In this document: positions 13,369 through 24,108 of the stretch, in pieces
How the letters are laid out: every line of letters begins with the position of its first letter
Numbering within the stretch: position 1 is the first letter of the stretch
Source: Centropus unirufus
Lineage: Eukaryota > Chordata > Aves > Cuculiformes > Centropidae
Assembly (NCBI GenBank): GCA_013397695.1
Contig: VYZI01000123.1
Coordinates: 1,954,814-2,018,813 of the forward strand
Direction of reading: 5' to 3'
Length of the DNA: 64,000 bases
Position numbers and translations under genes: made by a program
The notes under the pieces: model-generated
What the model was told of the DNA's origin: nothing
The model's input: the letters and a program-made list of their open reading frames with translations, nothing else
The model's database searches: none

Positions 13369-14835
13369 CTGTAAGAGAAGTCATTTTCTTCTCTATACAT
13401 TCGTATTTCTGCTAAAAATCATTTGAGGAAGCTGCTGCAGCTTTCAATTCTGTTTAATTTTCATCTGGGGTAATTAATATCTTTAGCTAATATCTAGTAC
13501 CAGAAAAGTCTGCAACATTAAGAGCTATTCTTAGTTCGTCATTCAACTATTTCTCTACGAAGTATAGGAATTCAGTTTTCTTTCTGAACGAGAAAATTTG
13601 AGACTTTTGGTTATGATCTCTACTCTCAGAGCTTTATATTTGCATCTGAACACATAATGTATATCTTTATAACTTCATTTTTGTCTTGAAAAATAAAAAC
13701 ATAAATAACAGATGCATTTCAGTATTTGGAGTATGTACTAAGACATGGAACTTATAAGGTATGGATAAGTATTTCCAAAAATAGGACTAAAAGAATCTGT
13801 GGTTTGAAATCAGTCCCCTGAGTTTGGACCTATAGATATTTAAGCATCTAATATATGTGGATTTAAAGCCATTTTTAAAAATAAGGAATTCATTATACAG
13901 TCTTAATCATGTACAAAGCTTCTAATCAGTGATATCTAAATGCTTAGTATCTGAAAATAATTTTGTACCTTTGTTTTCCAGGAGCACATAAATATATTTG
14001 CATAGTTATGGAAATAGCAGATGCTAATTGATTACTCCCTGATCTCAAGAATCATAAATCTAGCAATGGATTAATCAAGAACACACATGGATTTTCAAGG
14101 ATTTACACTAAATGCTAATCTTTCTGCATGTGATATATCAGATTGCAAAGCAATAAAGGCATGCCTGACACATGCAAGTGGCTCGGATCAGTAACATCCA
14201 CCTGTGCCTCTATAAATTAAATAGCTCAAATTTCAAAGGATATTTCAAAGGATATTCCAAAGGAAATTTGAAAAAAGTTAAAAACCATGAAACAACTTTT
14301 TTTTTTTTTACATCAGCTTAATTTAACTAAAATTACCATCTCTATGCCCTGTGTTATGGAGTTTGTGTTCTTTTTCTATAGCCTTCCCCTCAGTGATGAT
14401 TAACGCAGATGGGAATGCTCACACACTATGAGCTACTGTGTAGGTGCAGCGTATTTTCCAGGCCATGGCGGTTGGTTGAGTGATGGTATATTACACTAGA
14501 ACAGTTAACACAGCAGGGAACTAAGGCTCAGGATGTGTTAGAGGTTTGTAACAGGCTGGCAGGGATCAATTTTTCTGCCTCTAATGTCACAGATATCCCA
14601 GTTTCTACCTCTCAAATACTTGGATTTCTTGTTCTCGGTTTCTTGTAATAATAAGATTGCATTCTGGAATCATTAAAGCCTTCTTACCTTAAAGTTTCCA
14701 ATGTATATTCTAATATTTAGGTCTAGCTTCACAAGATGCATCTGGAAATAGAATATACATGCATAAACATGTGTACATACGAAAAGACTAAGAGGTAAGC
14801 AGGACATTTGGTTTAGGAGGATAGTGTGAGAGAAA
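13369..14835. other. Non-coding DNA between CR1 copies A and C
   Basis: AT-rich sequence without long reading frames. It holds a three-copy 12-bp tandem repeat (14231-14266) and a 13-base T run near 14297-14309. A 54-base segment at 14688-14741, flanked on the minus strand by good splice-site matches, is discussed as a weak exon candidate. Confidence 0.55.
14231..14266. repeat. Three-copy 12-bp tandem repeat
   Basis: The unit tttcaaaggata is present twice exactly (14231-14242 and 14243-14254) and once with changes (14255-14266). It is local and short. Confidence 0.85.
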
Positions 14836-14968
14836 TATCAAAGGCCTTGCTGAAATCCAGAAGGGTTAACTGGTTTTCTTTGGTCAGCTAGGTGAGTGAC
14901 CTTGTCATAGACGAAAATTAAGTTTTTCAGGCAGGATGTTCCCTTTAGGTATTCATGTATCTGTTCTC
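14836..14968 (-). mobile_element. Diverged CR1 RT fragment, copy C
   Basis: Read on the minus strand, 14838-14860 encodes an LDFSKAFD-like motif (bases complementary to caaaggccttgctgaaatcc). Upstream of it is a stretch resembling the DKVT motif, complementary to accttgtcatag at about 14900, and the CLTNL region that precedes it in CR1 ORF2. The fragment covers only about 45 codons of the RT palm. Both ends are lost, with neither 5' leader nor 3' UTR, and it is heavily mutated, so it is probably old. Orientation is opposite to copies A and B. The alternative is another CR1-clade LINE such as an old L3-like element; a consensus alignment would decide. Confidence 0.65.
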
Positions 14969-17300
14969 CTATATAATTATGCAGCTCTGTTATACTAGCA
15001 TCAGACCATGTCACAGTCTTTTACTACACATTTGTCATCATAACACACTAGTCTACAAAGCATTACATTTGAAATAGTCTTAATATATGATCAGCATTAC
15101 TACTATGTAGTATCCCTAGTGATGGACAACAACCCCATCTTACTAGACCCAAGCCAACAAAGTGTAACACAGCGGTCCAATCTATTGGTGAGCTGATGCA
15201 TTTGTAGTCTCCCCTGGCACCATACTGACTAAGTACTAAATACAGTTACCCATAAGTAGGAATATAGTTCCAACAAGATGGTCGAGGTTATTCTGCCTGG
15301 CATTTAGTAGCCATTCCGGTGCAGCTTCTCTCATCTGAACATGTTAGGTGGCTCAAACAGCAGTACACAAGAGCAGTTGTGATCTCTGTTGGTTGCATTG
15401 GGACTTTTTACACGTTGATTACATATTAAGTCCTACAGGTTTACATGTAGCATCTTAATCATGGCAGGTTCCATTGAAAAGATGAGAAATTTGTTTCTGA
15501 ATACTTTTATTTTTTCTGATTATCTACCCAGATTTGCAGTCGATATACACAAGTTACAAGTCACAATTTTTGCAAAAATGCCAATCAACCAAAGAAATAT
15601 ATTTGAAGACTGTGAAGAATTCGTGTTAGAAAATGCCGTGCTAATAAAACACCATGAAATAAGGAAAACAGAACCTGAATTTTTTAATAAGGGATAATAT
15701 TGATGGACAAAAAAATGCATAAGTTTCCATCTGGAAAAATTCTGAAGAAAGTGCAAACTCATACACACTGTCTACGTGTTTCTATGGAATTTATGCTTCA
15801 ATTGAACCATGTTTTTTGCCATGTCAAATGGAACAGTTTGACCTTTCCCACTTCAGTTTTAGATTTGATCACCTTGTCATAGATATAAACTGTAAGTCCC
15901 ATCAAGTGAAGGAATCTGGGAAGATACAAAGTAGACTTAATGCACCCTCCAGGCCAGCGGACTTCCAAACTCACCTCTTAAAAAGAGGAAACAGCTTGGG
16001 ATAATAGTTTTTAGGAAGAGCTGGGAAGCATGCACTCGATCTTAAACCCAGCTTGTTTTTAAATGGCTGACAAAGAAACCAGACCAGGATGAGTCACTGC
16101 TTTATTCATAGTTGACGAGTGGATTTTGGTAGTGGATTCTATTGTAAATAGCTGAGGATTAATAGCGTGCCTCTTTCACAATTGTAACCGAAGAAAAGAA
16201 AATAGAGACATTACTAAGAGATAAAAAAGTAGGGAAATGTAATACCTTTTGCACAAAGATTCCACTGACAACCATTAGCACTGTTATCTGCGCCAACCAG
16301 GAAATGACTATCATTGTAGATACTGTTTGACAGCTCTGATTTATTCCTGGAGAACTCAACTTCATTCCCACCAATTAACATAGCAGATCCATAACCAGCC
16401 TAAGAAATGCCACATCTGTTCACAGGGGATTATCTATAAGCCATTTATTCCACATGTCGGTCCACCCAAAGTAGCTGTATTTTCTGTAAGATTACAGCTT
16501 CTCAGCATTACTCTAAACTAATCACCAAACACTAGACACATTCTCCCCTGCTGAAAAACTTGTAGAAAAGAGGAAAATATAATTTATTTAGCAAATGTAC
16601 CTTTTGCCAGCTGAAAACATATTTTCTATACAGGAAATACTCTCACTTCACAAGCAAAACTGTTTTCCTTCTCTCATTCTTCTCACTCTTTCTCTTCTCC
16701 CTCCAACCTTCAAAACACACATATTACACATATGTATAACAGACATATACACACAAAAAGAGCAACACCAAAGGAATTTGTGGACAGGAACAGAAAAATT
16801 TGATCACTGCACTTAACAATATTGATGAGTGTTTATCACATCTTTGAACCCAAAGAAGTCTATGGTACTTTAAAAGGCCGCTTTCTATATTAATAAATTA
16901 TCTCACCTAACATGCCCTGCTGTGGCGTGGTTTGTGACAGATACGTACCTGGATTCAGTGTAATAACACCAAATTCCTCTCAAAACATTGAATGGGGGTA
17001 ACATGATAATCCATCTGCTTGAAACTTTAGGTCGATAGATTATACTTGACTTCACTGGGATTTGGGGAATATATTTACAAGATCATAAGATAATCAGTAT
17101 CCAGTCTTTTGCTGTTGCAAAATAGTCCCAAAACACCTTCAGCAATCGTCCCATACCTCCTATCCCCTTATTCTGCCTACAGAGCAAAGCATGATAACTT
17201 ACATTGATCCCTGTGTATCGGACTTTTCCTGAAAATTCATATAGAGCTTTTAGCAAAATCTGATGACCCTGTCTATGAGACTTCCCCAGGGAAAGCCTCT
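14969..17300. other. Non-coding DNA, no transposon recognised
   Basis: AT-rich sequence. The open frame at 15461-15697 (+, 78 codons) and its neighbours are of chance length, with no recognisable motif. On the minus strand, 16246-16399 and 17203-17301 are bounded by plausible splice sites and have one open frame each. They are listed under findings, not as genes. Confidence 0.5.
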
Positions 17301-17570
17301 CCTGTTAACTTGAGTTGGTGGGTGTTACCTCTGGACCATGGGGCTGATCATCCTTACCGGGTAGCCCCGCAAGAAGCCAGGTCGGGGCATCATGATGAGG
17401 CTCTTGGAGCTCCCCTACCTGTAGTTGTCCCTCTGGGCTACTTTGGGTTCACTAAAGGTGAGCCTTTAGTCAACCAACCTAACTTTCATGGATGGGGTAA
17501 TTTATCTTGGTTGATCCAAGGAGTTTTCTTAGAAATAAAGTTTATTTTTGTTTTCAGTTACTTTTAAGTA
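17301..17570. other. Unidentified GC-richer block with two small hairpins
   Basis: The base composition here is clearly richer in G and C than the DNA on both sides, with a few CpGs. It contains two short stem-loops: a perfect 7-bp stem with a 4-base loop at 17452-17469 (ctaaagg...cctttag) and a 5-bp stem near 17504-17518. An AATAAA signal followed by a T-rich tract lies just before the end, at about 17533-17560. A + frame of 85 codons (17310-17567) crosses it. This could be part of an unrecognised LTR or an old processed transcript end. I cannot name it. Confidence 0.35.
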
Positions 17571-17756
17571 AATTCAAATGTCATTTTGAAACAGTCTGCA
17601 CACAGTGGTCCTTTGACATGGGAAACCTGAATGCATCCCAGGCTTATTTGTATATACCAAGCCCCTACGGACCCAAAATTAAGTAACAACTTTCTTCACA
17701 GAGACCAAGGCAGGGCTAGCAAGGCCACATGAGGATATGGCTCATGAATAATTTGG

Positions 17757-17761
17757 TTCTT
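17757..17761. repeat. Target-site duplication, left copy
   Basis: The bases ttctt directly precede the LTR's TG and match the five bases after its CA exactly. Confidence 0.75.
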
Positions 17762-18329
17762 TGTCCCGGTTTGAAAGCAAACCAGTGAGACTCTGAGTCA
17801 GAAATACAATTTAATAGGAAAAGAAAATAAAATAAATGCAATAGTACAAAGGAAAACCACTGACAGGGTCAGAATACAACCCGACACCCTGTCAGTCAGA
17901 GTGGCAGTAGCAGTCCAATGAAGTGGTGGCTGCAGTCCTCCTGAAGTGGTGGATGTGGCTCTGTCGAAGAGTCTGNNNNNNNNNNNNNNNNNNNNNNNNN
18001 NNNNNNNNNNNNNNNNNNNNNNNNNNNNNNNNNNNNNNNNNNNNNNNNNNNNNNNNNNNNNNNNNNNNNNNNNNNNNNNNNNNNNNNNNNNNNNNNNNNN
18101 NNNNNNNNNNNNNNNNNNNNNNNNNNNNNNNNNNNNNNNNNNNNNNNNNNNNNNNNNNNNNNNNNNNNNNNNNNNNNNNNNNNNNNNNNNNNNNATAACT
18201 CCCAGAGAGAGTTATCAAGGATGAGTCATGGTAGGAGACAATGAACATTGCCCCACCTGCTTTAACAGCTTGTGAAGATGGTGATAGAATACATACCTTT
18301 GGGCACATCTTACATTGTAACCTAGGACA
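17762..18329. mobile_element. Solo-LTR-like element of an avian endogenous retrovirus, with gap
   Basis: The element begins TGTCCCGG at 17762 and ends CCTAGGACA at 18329, so it has the TG...CA ends and short inverted TGTCC/GGACA termini of an LTR. It is flanked by a perfect 5-bp direct repeat, ttctt, at 17757-17761 and 18330-18334. A 5-bp duplication fits ERVL-type (class III) integration by established rules. The left part has two overlapping AATAAA signals at 17826-17836. It resembles the bird LTR family starting with the same termini that is abundant in many neoavian genomes (recognised from memory, name not assigned). No PBS, gag, pol or env is visible. The assembly gap lies inside, so a longer provirus cannot be wholly excluded if the gap size is wrong. 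Orientation is uncertain. Confidence 0.75.
17976..18194. other. Assembly gap (219 Ns)
   Basis: Unknown bases inside the LTR. The length is not a round placeholder, which suggests an estimated gap size. Reading frames that cross it are meaningless. Confidence 0.99.
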
Positions 18330-18334
18330 TTCTT
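18330..18334. repeat. Target-site duplication, right copy
   Basis: The bases ttctt directly follow the LTR's terminal CA. The pair is 5 bp, not 4 or 6. Confidence 0.75.
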
Positions 18335-21300
18335 TCTGCCTACCACACTCTCAGACTACCATTACAAGTACGTGAGGTGGTACTTCTAGAGTAAATACTT
18401 ACACTTACAATGCAGTCAGTGAGGAACAGGTAGAATAGAACCCTTGAAGACCTCCAGAGGAAGATTCATTGAGTGATTCCTATCTGAGACCACCATCAGC
18501 AGAAGTCATATTCTTGGCAAATAGGAAGAGAGGTGAGAGTTGGTCAAGTTTTTTCCTCTAGGAGGCTCATGAAGAGAAGCAAAAGAAAAAGAGGAAATCA
18601 ATTTTCCTTTTTTTAAAAAAAAAATCTATATGACACTCACAGCAGAAGAAGAAAGAAATTAATGATGACTGAATAATAACTAGACCAACCTGATTTTACT
18701 TGAGATGCTTCAAAAAATTTACTAAATACATTAATTAAAGGGATGTGATATGTCATTCCAGAGTTGAATCAAAATGCCAGGTGTCTGATATTTTAGAATT
18801 ATTTATCCCTTTCTAATTGGAAATGGTCATTTAGGAACTTGGATAATATCAACCCTTTGTGGTTCCATGAGATAAACAAGATCTGGACAGATGCCTTTGT
18901 TTTGGACCTGATCTATGTGCAACCACAATGTGACTACTGTCCCAAAGATATTTGAATTCATAGAGGACAAATTCTGTAATCACTCACTTTTTGTCACCAT
19001 CGTACCTGACCATGAATCAGCACTTCATTTAACACATGAAGTTAAAATATAATTATATCCACATATTAATTGCTTTTAAAATCTGTATTAAAAGCATTAG
19101 ATTACCTAAAAACTTTCAGCATTTAGGTTAACACGGGCACTGCAGGTATTAGAGAAAGTTACACTGCTTAAGATTTCATCATAGCACACTAATTGAACTG
19201 TACAGCTTTTTCCTAGTTTTTAAAATGCAGAATAAATCCAGGTTCTTGACAAAAATATAAACATCAATTATAAAACACTATTATAAAAATGACAAAAGAT
19301 TATTAAAAATACTGTGAAAAAATGAACCTCTGCATTAAAGTTATTATAGCCTCAATTGAGAAAAAATAATTGCTGGTATGTTTCTGGCATAACAAACAGA
19401 TGTTGCAAACTTTAGCAAGTTTGTTTCTAACAACTTCAGCAAAGCATCAAACTGGAATAGGTTAACTTCATCTCTTTTGAAAGTAAAATCTTATATTTAT
19501 CGATATTTAGTAATAGTATAAGCCAATATTTTTAAATTATCTAAGAACATTGCTAACATAACCAATAAAAAGACTCCTGATTAAGTACATCAAAATGCCA
19601 CTTTAAACAGGAAGGCATTTCACTTTGTCATATGTGTAGTGCTGTTGACTTAAACGTGACTACTCAAGTACATAATTCAGAATTATTTAAGAAAATCTAA
19701 ATATATTACCTCTAAATTTTCAGTAGCATTATGAACAGAAATTAATAAGTAAAACACAATGACTTTACAGGGGTGGAAGTTTGCTCCTAATTCATTGATT
19801 CTCTTAAAAGTCTTAAAACGATCTTCAGCTGGTTAATTCAGGTGAACCTAGTAGCTATTGCTGAAAGGTGAAAATCACTCAGTCAGCTAAAACAGATTTC
19901 CCACTTCCCTCTTATGCCATTAGAGAGCAGTGAGAAATTATGAGCAGAGTGAGTATTTCCCTCAGCAAAGCAAGGTGGAACAATTTAATTCCCCACAGCA
20001 GTCTGGAAATCATTTTAGAAAAATACTCCATATTATTCATTATTTGATCAAATTCTCTATTTATGTTTGTTGTCTTCATTGCACCACTGTGGCACAGTTA
20101 TACACTTCCAGACTACTTTGTTGTTACACTACTGAGCACTGTGTTAATAACAGGTAGCAAACAATCTATTAACTCTCAAACTGATTTTGAGCAAGTTACG
20201 GCAATTCAGTGTTCTAAATCACATCATGATTTTCTGAATGTATAAAGCCCATGTATTTCAGAAGCAGCCTATACTTTACATAAGCTACATTCTATTTGCT
20301 CAGTAAAGATAAAATGGATATGTACATCATGCAGAGTTGTAAGTGCATCAGTGCATCTTTTTTTAAAGGAAGTATTCCAAAACAGTACCGCAGGGATAAA
20401 GTACATAGCCAGAACTTACACTGACATACTCTTTTTGACAGGAAACAAGCTTGTTAAATTCTGGGTGAAGAGTAAAGTATGGTTGTTGTTGTCCCGTTCC
20501 ACAGTTTATACAGAGAGCTTCCCTCTGCCAACAACATTCATCAAAAAGACAGACCAGAAGAATTGTTGTTTTAAACTATATAAGCTACCCTAGTTCATTT
20601 TTCTTTGAAAAGGTTAGGGACTGCTCACATGAGTAGTGTGCAGGCAGATCTAAGAGGGCAATCATCTTTGACATAAAAAAAAATACAAGGAAAACAAGGA
20701 GCTGAGGGCAGTAACCTTTACAACCAGCAAAACCAAAGGGTAGGTCAATGCCACAAAGCCACAGAAACCTCTAGTGCTCCAGGAATGCAAAAATTCAATG
20801 AGGACAAACTTTGAGCACTCAGGAGAAAAACCCAGATACCACCACTGCTACTGACAAGTAGTAGTCATAATTCATCCTAGCATCAAGAAGGCAGATGGTT
20901 CATCTAACAAAAAAAATCCATAGTATTTGTCATGCTTAATGTTGACATTTTTAAAATTTCTCTATATTTGCAGGGCAAAGGCTAGCCAAGCTATGCATAT
21001 TTCATCTACTGGAAGATATGATGACCTTACCATCTTGCCCTTTTTAAACCCTGACCTTTTAAGACTACAGTGAAGAGGTGTCATTAAAGAAGGGATACAT
21101 ATTCATATGAACCACAACTGAGTTTCACGACAATTTGTTATGTAATTCTTCTGTTTAAGGAGTGCTAAGATTTTGCCTTAGTTTCCACCACCTAAAAAGC
21201 AGTTTTATATTTGCATATTTTTTTAACAATTTTGACAACCTGTCAACCTAGGTTGTATGTCTTCAGGAGACCAAGGTTATTCCTGGAAAGTAGGAGTTTT

Positions 21301-22080
21301 CATACACCTTATTCTCTAAAAATAGACATTGTCAAATATACGGAAGTGTTTAGTCCTATATTTACCGAAACAATAAACTAATTGACCATGACATAAGGTC
21401 ACTTATAATACATTACTTTTGTGAACAACGCATGATTCTGACTCCTTGATTTTGCTTGTCTGTTGATCACTCTTCATTTGCCACCAGAAAGTTGTTTTAA
21501 AATAAGATATTGACCATGGAAAGTTCATGTAACAATCAATTTATTCACATTTTTTGCCTTGCTACAAACAATGGCTCACACAAGGGAATAAGATTGCCAA
21601 TGTGAGGTGGTTAATCCACACTTAGACTATTCAGGAATGCATATAATAAGAATTGACTCTGTTTCTCTGTATGTAGATTTCTCAAATTACTGTTTTATTT
21701 GGTGTTTTAGAGCAAATAGTGATAATACAATGCATTAGGCATAATTCATTTCCAATACTGTCATCTGCATTTTAATAAGTCTCAAAATTACAGAAAAGAA
21801 AAATATTTATGATAGGCAATACAAACTTCAATCTATACACTTCATTTTAAACAACACTCCAGGCCATTATATAAGGGTAAAAATGGTTTGAAATAACAAG
21901 ATCTCCTCCTGCTTGAAAGGGATCAAAGTGGAGAAAGACTAGTGCTCTGTGAAAAAATACAGGTAAAACAGACACAGAAGTACTCTCAATTGATTTTAAA
22001 AGGCAATGAAAATTGATGCAAGGCGTAAAGCATACTTGTTCATATACAGTCAGAAAGCTTTCTTGATGCCCAGTGAAATC
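18335..22080. other. Non-coding DNA, nothing recognised
   Basis: AT-rich with no long frames and no transposon signature that I can see. Poly-A/T tracts occur, for example near 18604-18624. The short frames at 19930-20593 are chance-sized and lack motifs. Confidence 0.55.
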
Positions 22081-22720
22081 TCAAAAAAAAAAAACCGAAA
22101 CCCACAGCTTCAGTAAGACTAGATCGTTTATATCAAAGATGAAACTCTCACCTAATGCTATTAAAAAGGTTTGAGAGAGAAAGCGATCCCTGTGAAGACT
22201 GATTTGCACCTTCTTAGGTTGGATATCTAAGCTCTGTAGGGTGAATCATCCTGGGAAGGCACCAATTACATCTTCACTCACTACCCAAGAAGCTGCGACA
22301 ACAAACTTAGGCGAGGCAACTAACTCTCAGAGAACACAATAGGAGAAATAAATGCCTCCCGGCAAAGGTTTATCTGCATTGCAGATGAGGCTGCATTTGA
22401 ATACAGAAGGCATATCTGGTCCAAGTTAATGTTTGCTAGTGCAAGATAACAGTAAGGAAAAGTTGCCAGCAAAGTCCTCAGCGAGATACCCTCACTGGTT
22501 GCTGGCCTACATTCAAGGCAAGGTACCGAATGATAACTGCGCTGATAAGATTAAAGACAAAGCAGGGTTTTTTACCTGTCATATAATTATACTGCTGTTT
22601 GTTTCAAAGATGTACCTGAGGCATACAGGTGACCTTTTCACCTCAGAGTAGCACACACAGAAATTTCTTCACAGAAACCGTGGCAAGTTTCACCCTTTTA
22701 GACACAGAAAATGGCAACCT
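22081..22720. other. Unidentified block with relatively many CpGs
   Basis: It starts near a 12-A run at 22083. Between about 22170 and 22560 it carries noticeably more CpG dinucleotides than the surrounding DNA, and an AATAAA within agaaataaatgcc at about 22344. It ends before an A/T-rich (TTTTAACA)-like tract. A younger insertion such as an LTR or an unknown retroelement is possible, but I find no termini, duplications or coding motifs. It lies just upstream of CR1 copy B. Confidence 0.3.
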
Positions 22721-22736
22721 ACCGGTAATTGTGTAT

Positions 22737-22780
22737 TTTAACATTTTAACATTTTAATATTTTTAACTTTTTTAACATTT
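22737..22780. repeat. Imperfect TTTTAACA-type simple repeat
   Basis: Repeated words of the type attttaac with slippage variants. Purely A/T/C low-complexity sequence. Confidence 0.75.
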
Positions 22781-22849
22781 AGTTTTACCTGTATGTGCAT
22801 AAAAATACTAGAATAAATCAGCACTACCCAGCAGCTAGGTGGGATAAAC

Positions 22850-24004
22850 TAGATGGGATACCTGGCTAATCTAGCGGCCTTATAATATGGAGTGAGTTCA
22901 TCAGCGGGCAATGGAAGAGCTATGGATGTCATCTACCTGTACTTCTCTAAAACTTTTGATATTGTCTCCTATAGCATTCTTGCTGCTAAGGTGGTGAGAT
23001 ATGGGTTTGATGGATGAACTGTTAAATAGATAAGGAATTGGGTGGACGGCACCTCCAAAGAGTTATAGTCAATGGCTTGATCATCAAGGGGAAACCAAGT
23101 GTACATGCTGGGGTCAGTACTGCTTAATTTCTTTATCAGTGGCTTAGTGGAATTCACTGCATCCTCAGCAAGTTTGCAGATGACACCAAGCTGAGAGGTG
23201 CAACCAATTCACTTGAGGAAATGGGTGCTATCCAGAGTGACCTTGAGAGGCTTGAGCAGAGGGCCAGGGCAAACCTCATGAAGTTCAACAAGGCCAAGGG
23301 AAAGGTCCGGCACCTGAAATGGTGCAATCCCTTGCATTAGTACAGGCTGGAGGATGAAAGGATTGAGAGGAGCCCAGAGGAGAAGGATATGAGGATACTG
23401 ATGGATGGAAAACTGGACATTAGCCGGCAACGTGCGCTCAGAGCCAAGGAAGCCAACCGTATCCTGGGCTGCATCAAAAGAAGCATGTTGAAGCAGGTTG
23501 AAGGAGGTGATTCTCCATCTGTACTCTACTCTGGTGAGAATCTGTCTGGAGCACTGCATCCAGTTCTGGGGTCCCCAGGACAAGAAAAGCATGGACTTGT
23601 TGAAGAAGCTTCAGAAGAGGGGTGTGAAAATGGTCAAAGGGATGGAACACATCTCCTATGAAGAAAGGTTGAAAGACTCAGGTTTGTTCAGCCTGGAAGA
23701 GGCTCCAGGAAGACTTTTTTGCAGCCCTTTGGTAGTAGATTATGAGGAAAACAGAAAGGCTTTTTACTAAGGGCTGTAGGGACTAACAAGGGACAATGGT
23801 TATAAACTGAGAGAGGATAAGTTTAGATTGGCCATAAAGAAGACATTTATTTTATGAGGGTACTGAGACACTGGAACAAGGTGTCTAGGGAAGCTGTGGA
23901 TACTCCATCACTGGAAGTGTTCAAGGTCAGGTTGGGTGGGACTTCGAGCAGCCTGATCTGTAAAATGCCCCTGCCTGAGGCAGGGCAAGCATAGGGTTTG
24001 GTTT
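22850..24004 (+). mobile_element. CR1 LINE copy B: RT core to 3' UTR
   Basis: This is a CR1 retrotransposon copy, truncated at its 5' end. Reading + with frame changes, the order is: a degraded TNL-like region (about 22862-22880), RAMDVIYLYFSKTFD (22916 onward), the RT catalytic box KFADDTK at 23169-23189, LMKFNKAK (about 23278), QRALRAKEANRILGCIKRS (about 23420-23490), the thumb motifs VKGMEHISYEERLKDSGLFSLE (23630-23700), and the C-terminal region with a WNRLPREVV-like relic near 23870. The 3' UTR hairpin typical of CR1, here gcccctgcc-tga-ggcagggc, is at 23967-23986. Multiple stops and frameshifts make it inactive. The terminal 8-bp microsatellite of CR1 (ATTCTATG type) is missing. Copy A, on the same strand, ends about 30 codons before this copy begins. 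Confidence 0.88.
23389..23770 (+). pseudogene. CR1 ORF2 C-terminal remnant (thumb region)
   Basis: Two overlapping + frames (23389-23661 and 23498-23770) carry pieces of one former ORF2, so a frameshift lies between them at about 23500. The first holds the AKEANRILGCIKRS motif. The second holds the LYSTLVRICLEHCIQFWGPQ and KRGVKMVKGMEHISYEERL motifs (a few residues each are diagnostic of the CR1 thumb). There is no independent start or promoter. It is a decayed transposon coding region, not a host gene. Confidence 0.8.
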
Positions 24005-24108
24005 AGGTGAGTTTTCCTTTTCTTTTGCCACTTTGCTCCCCATCCCACCTGCTGGAAAGGGGTAATGTCTGTGTACTGTTTGGCTGCCAGTTAGGGGCCA
24101 CACTATAA
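24005..24108 (+). mobile_element. 3' end of a bird LTR abutting CR1 copy B
   Basis: The run gagttttcc...ccccatcccacctgctgg...gtttggctgccagttaggg resembles, in order, the last roughly 100 bases of a common bird ERV LTR (the type with a CCCATCCCAC core and a TTGCTGGC-like end before its terminal CA). The start is missing and the sequence is degraded. It follows the CR1 3' UTR without visible spacing, suggesting an insertion into or next to the CR1 tail followed by loss of the LTR body. Recognised by eye only; family name not assigned. Confidence 0.45.

Noticed and set aside
17892..18308. Long frames crossing the gap
   Set aside because: They are open only because unknown bases contain no stops; the flanking codons are LTR sequence.
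23209..23592. 127-codon minus-strand frame
   Set aside because: It is the antisense shadow of CR1 copy B coding sequence.
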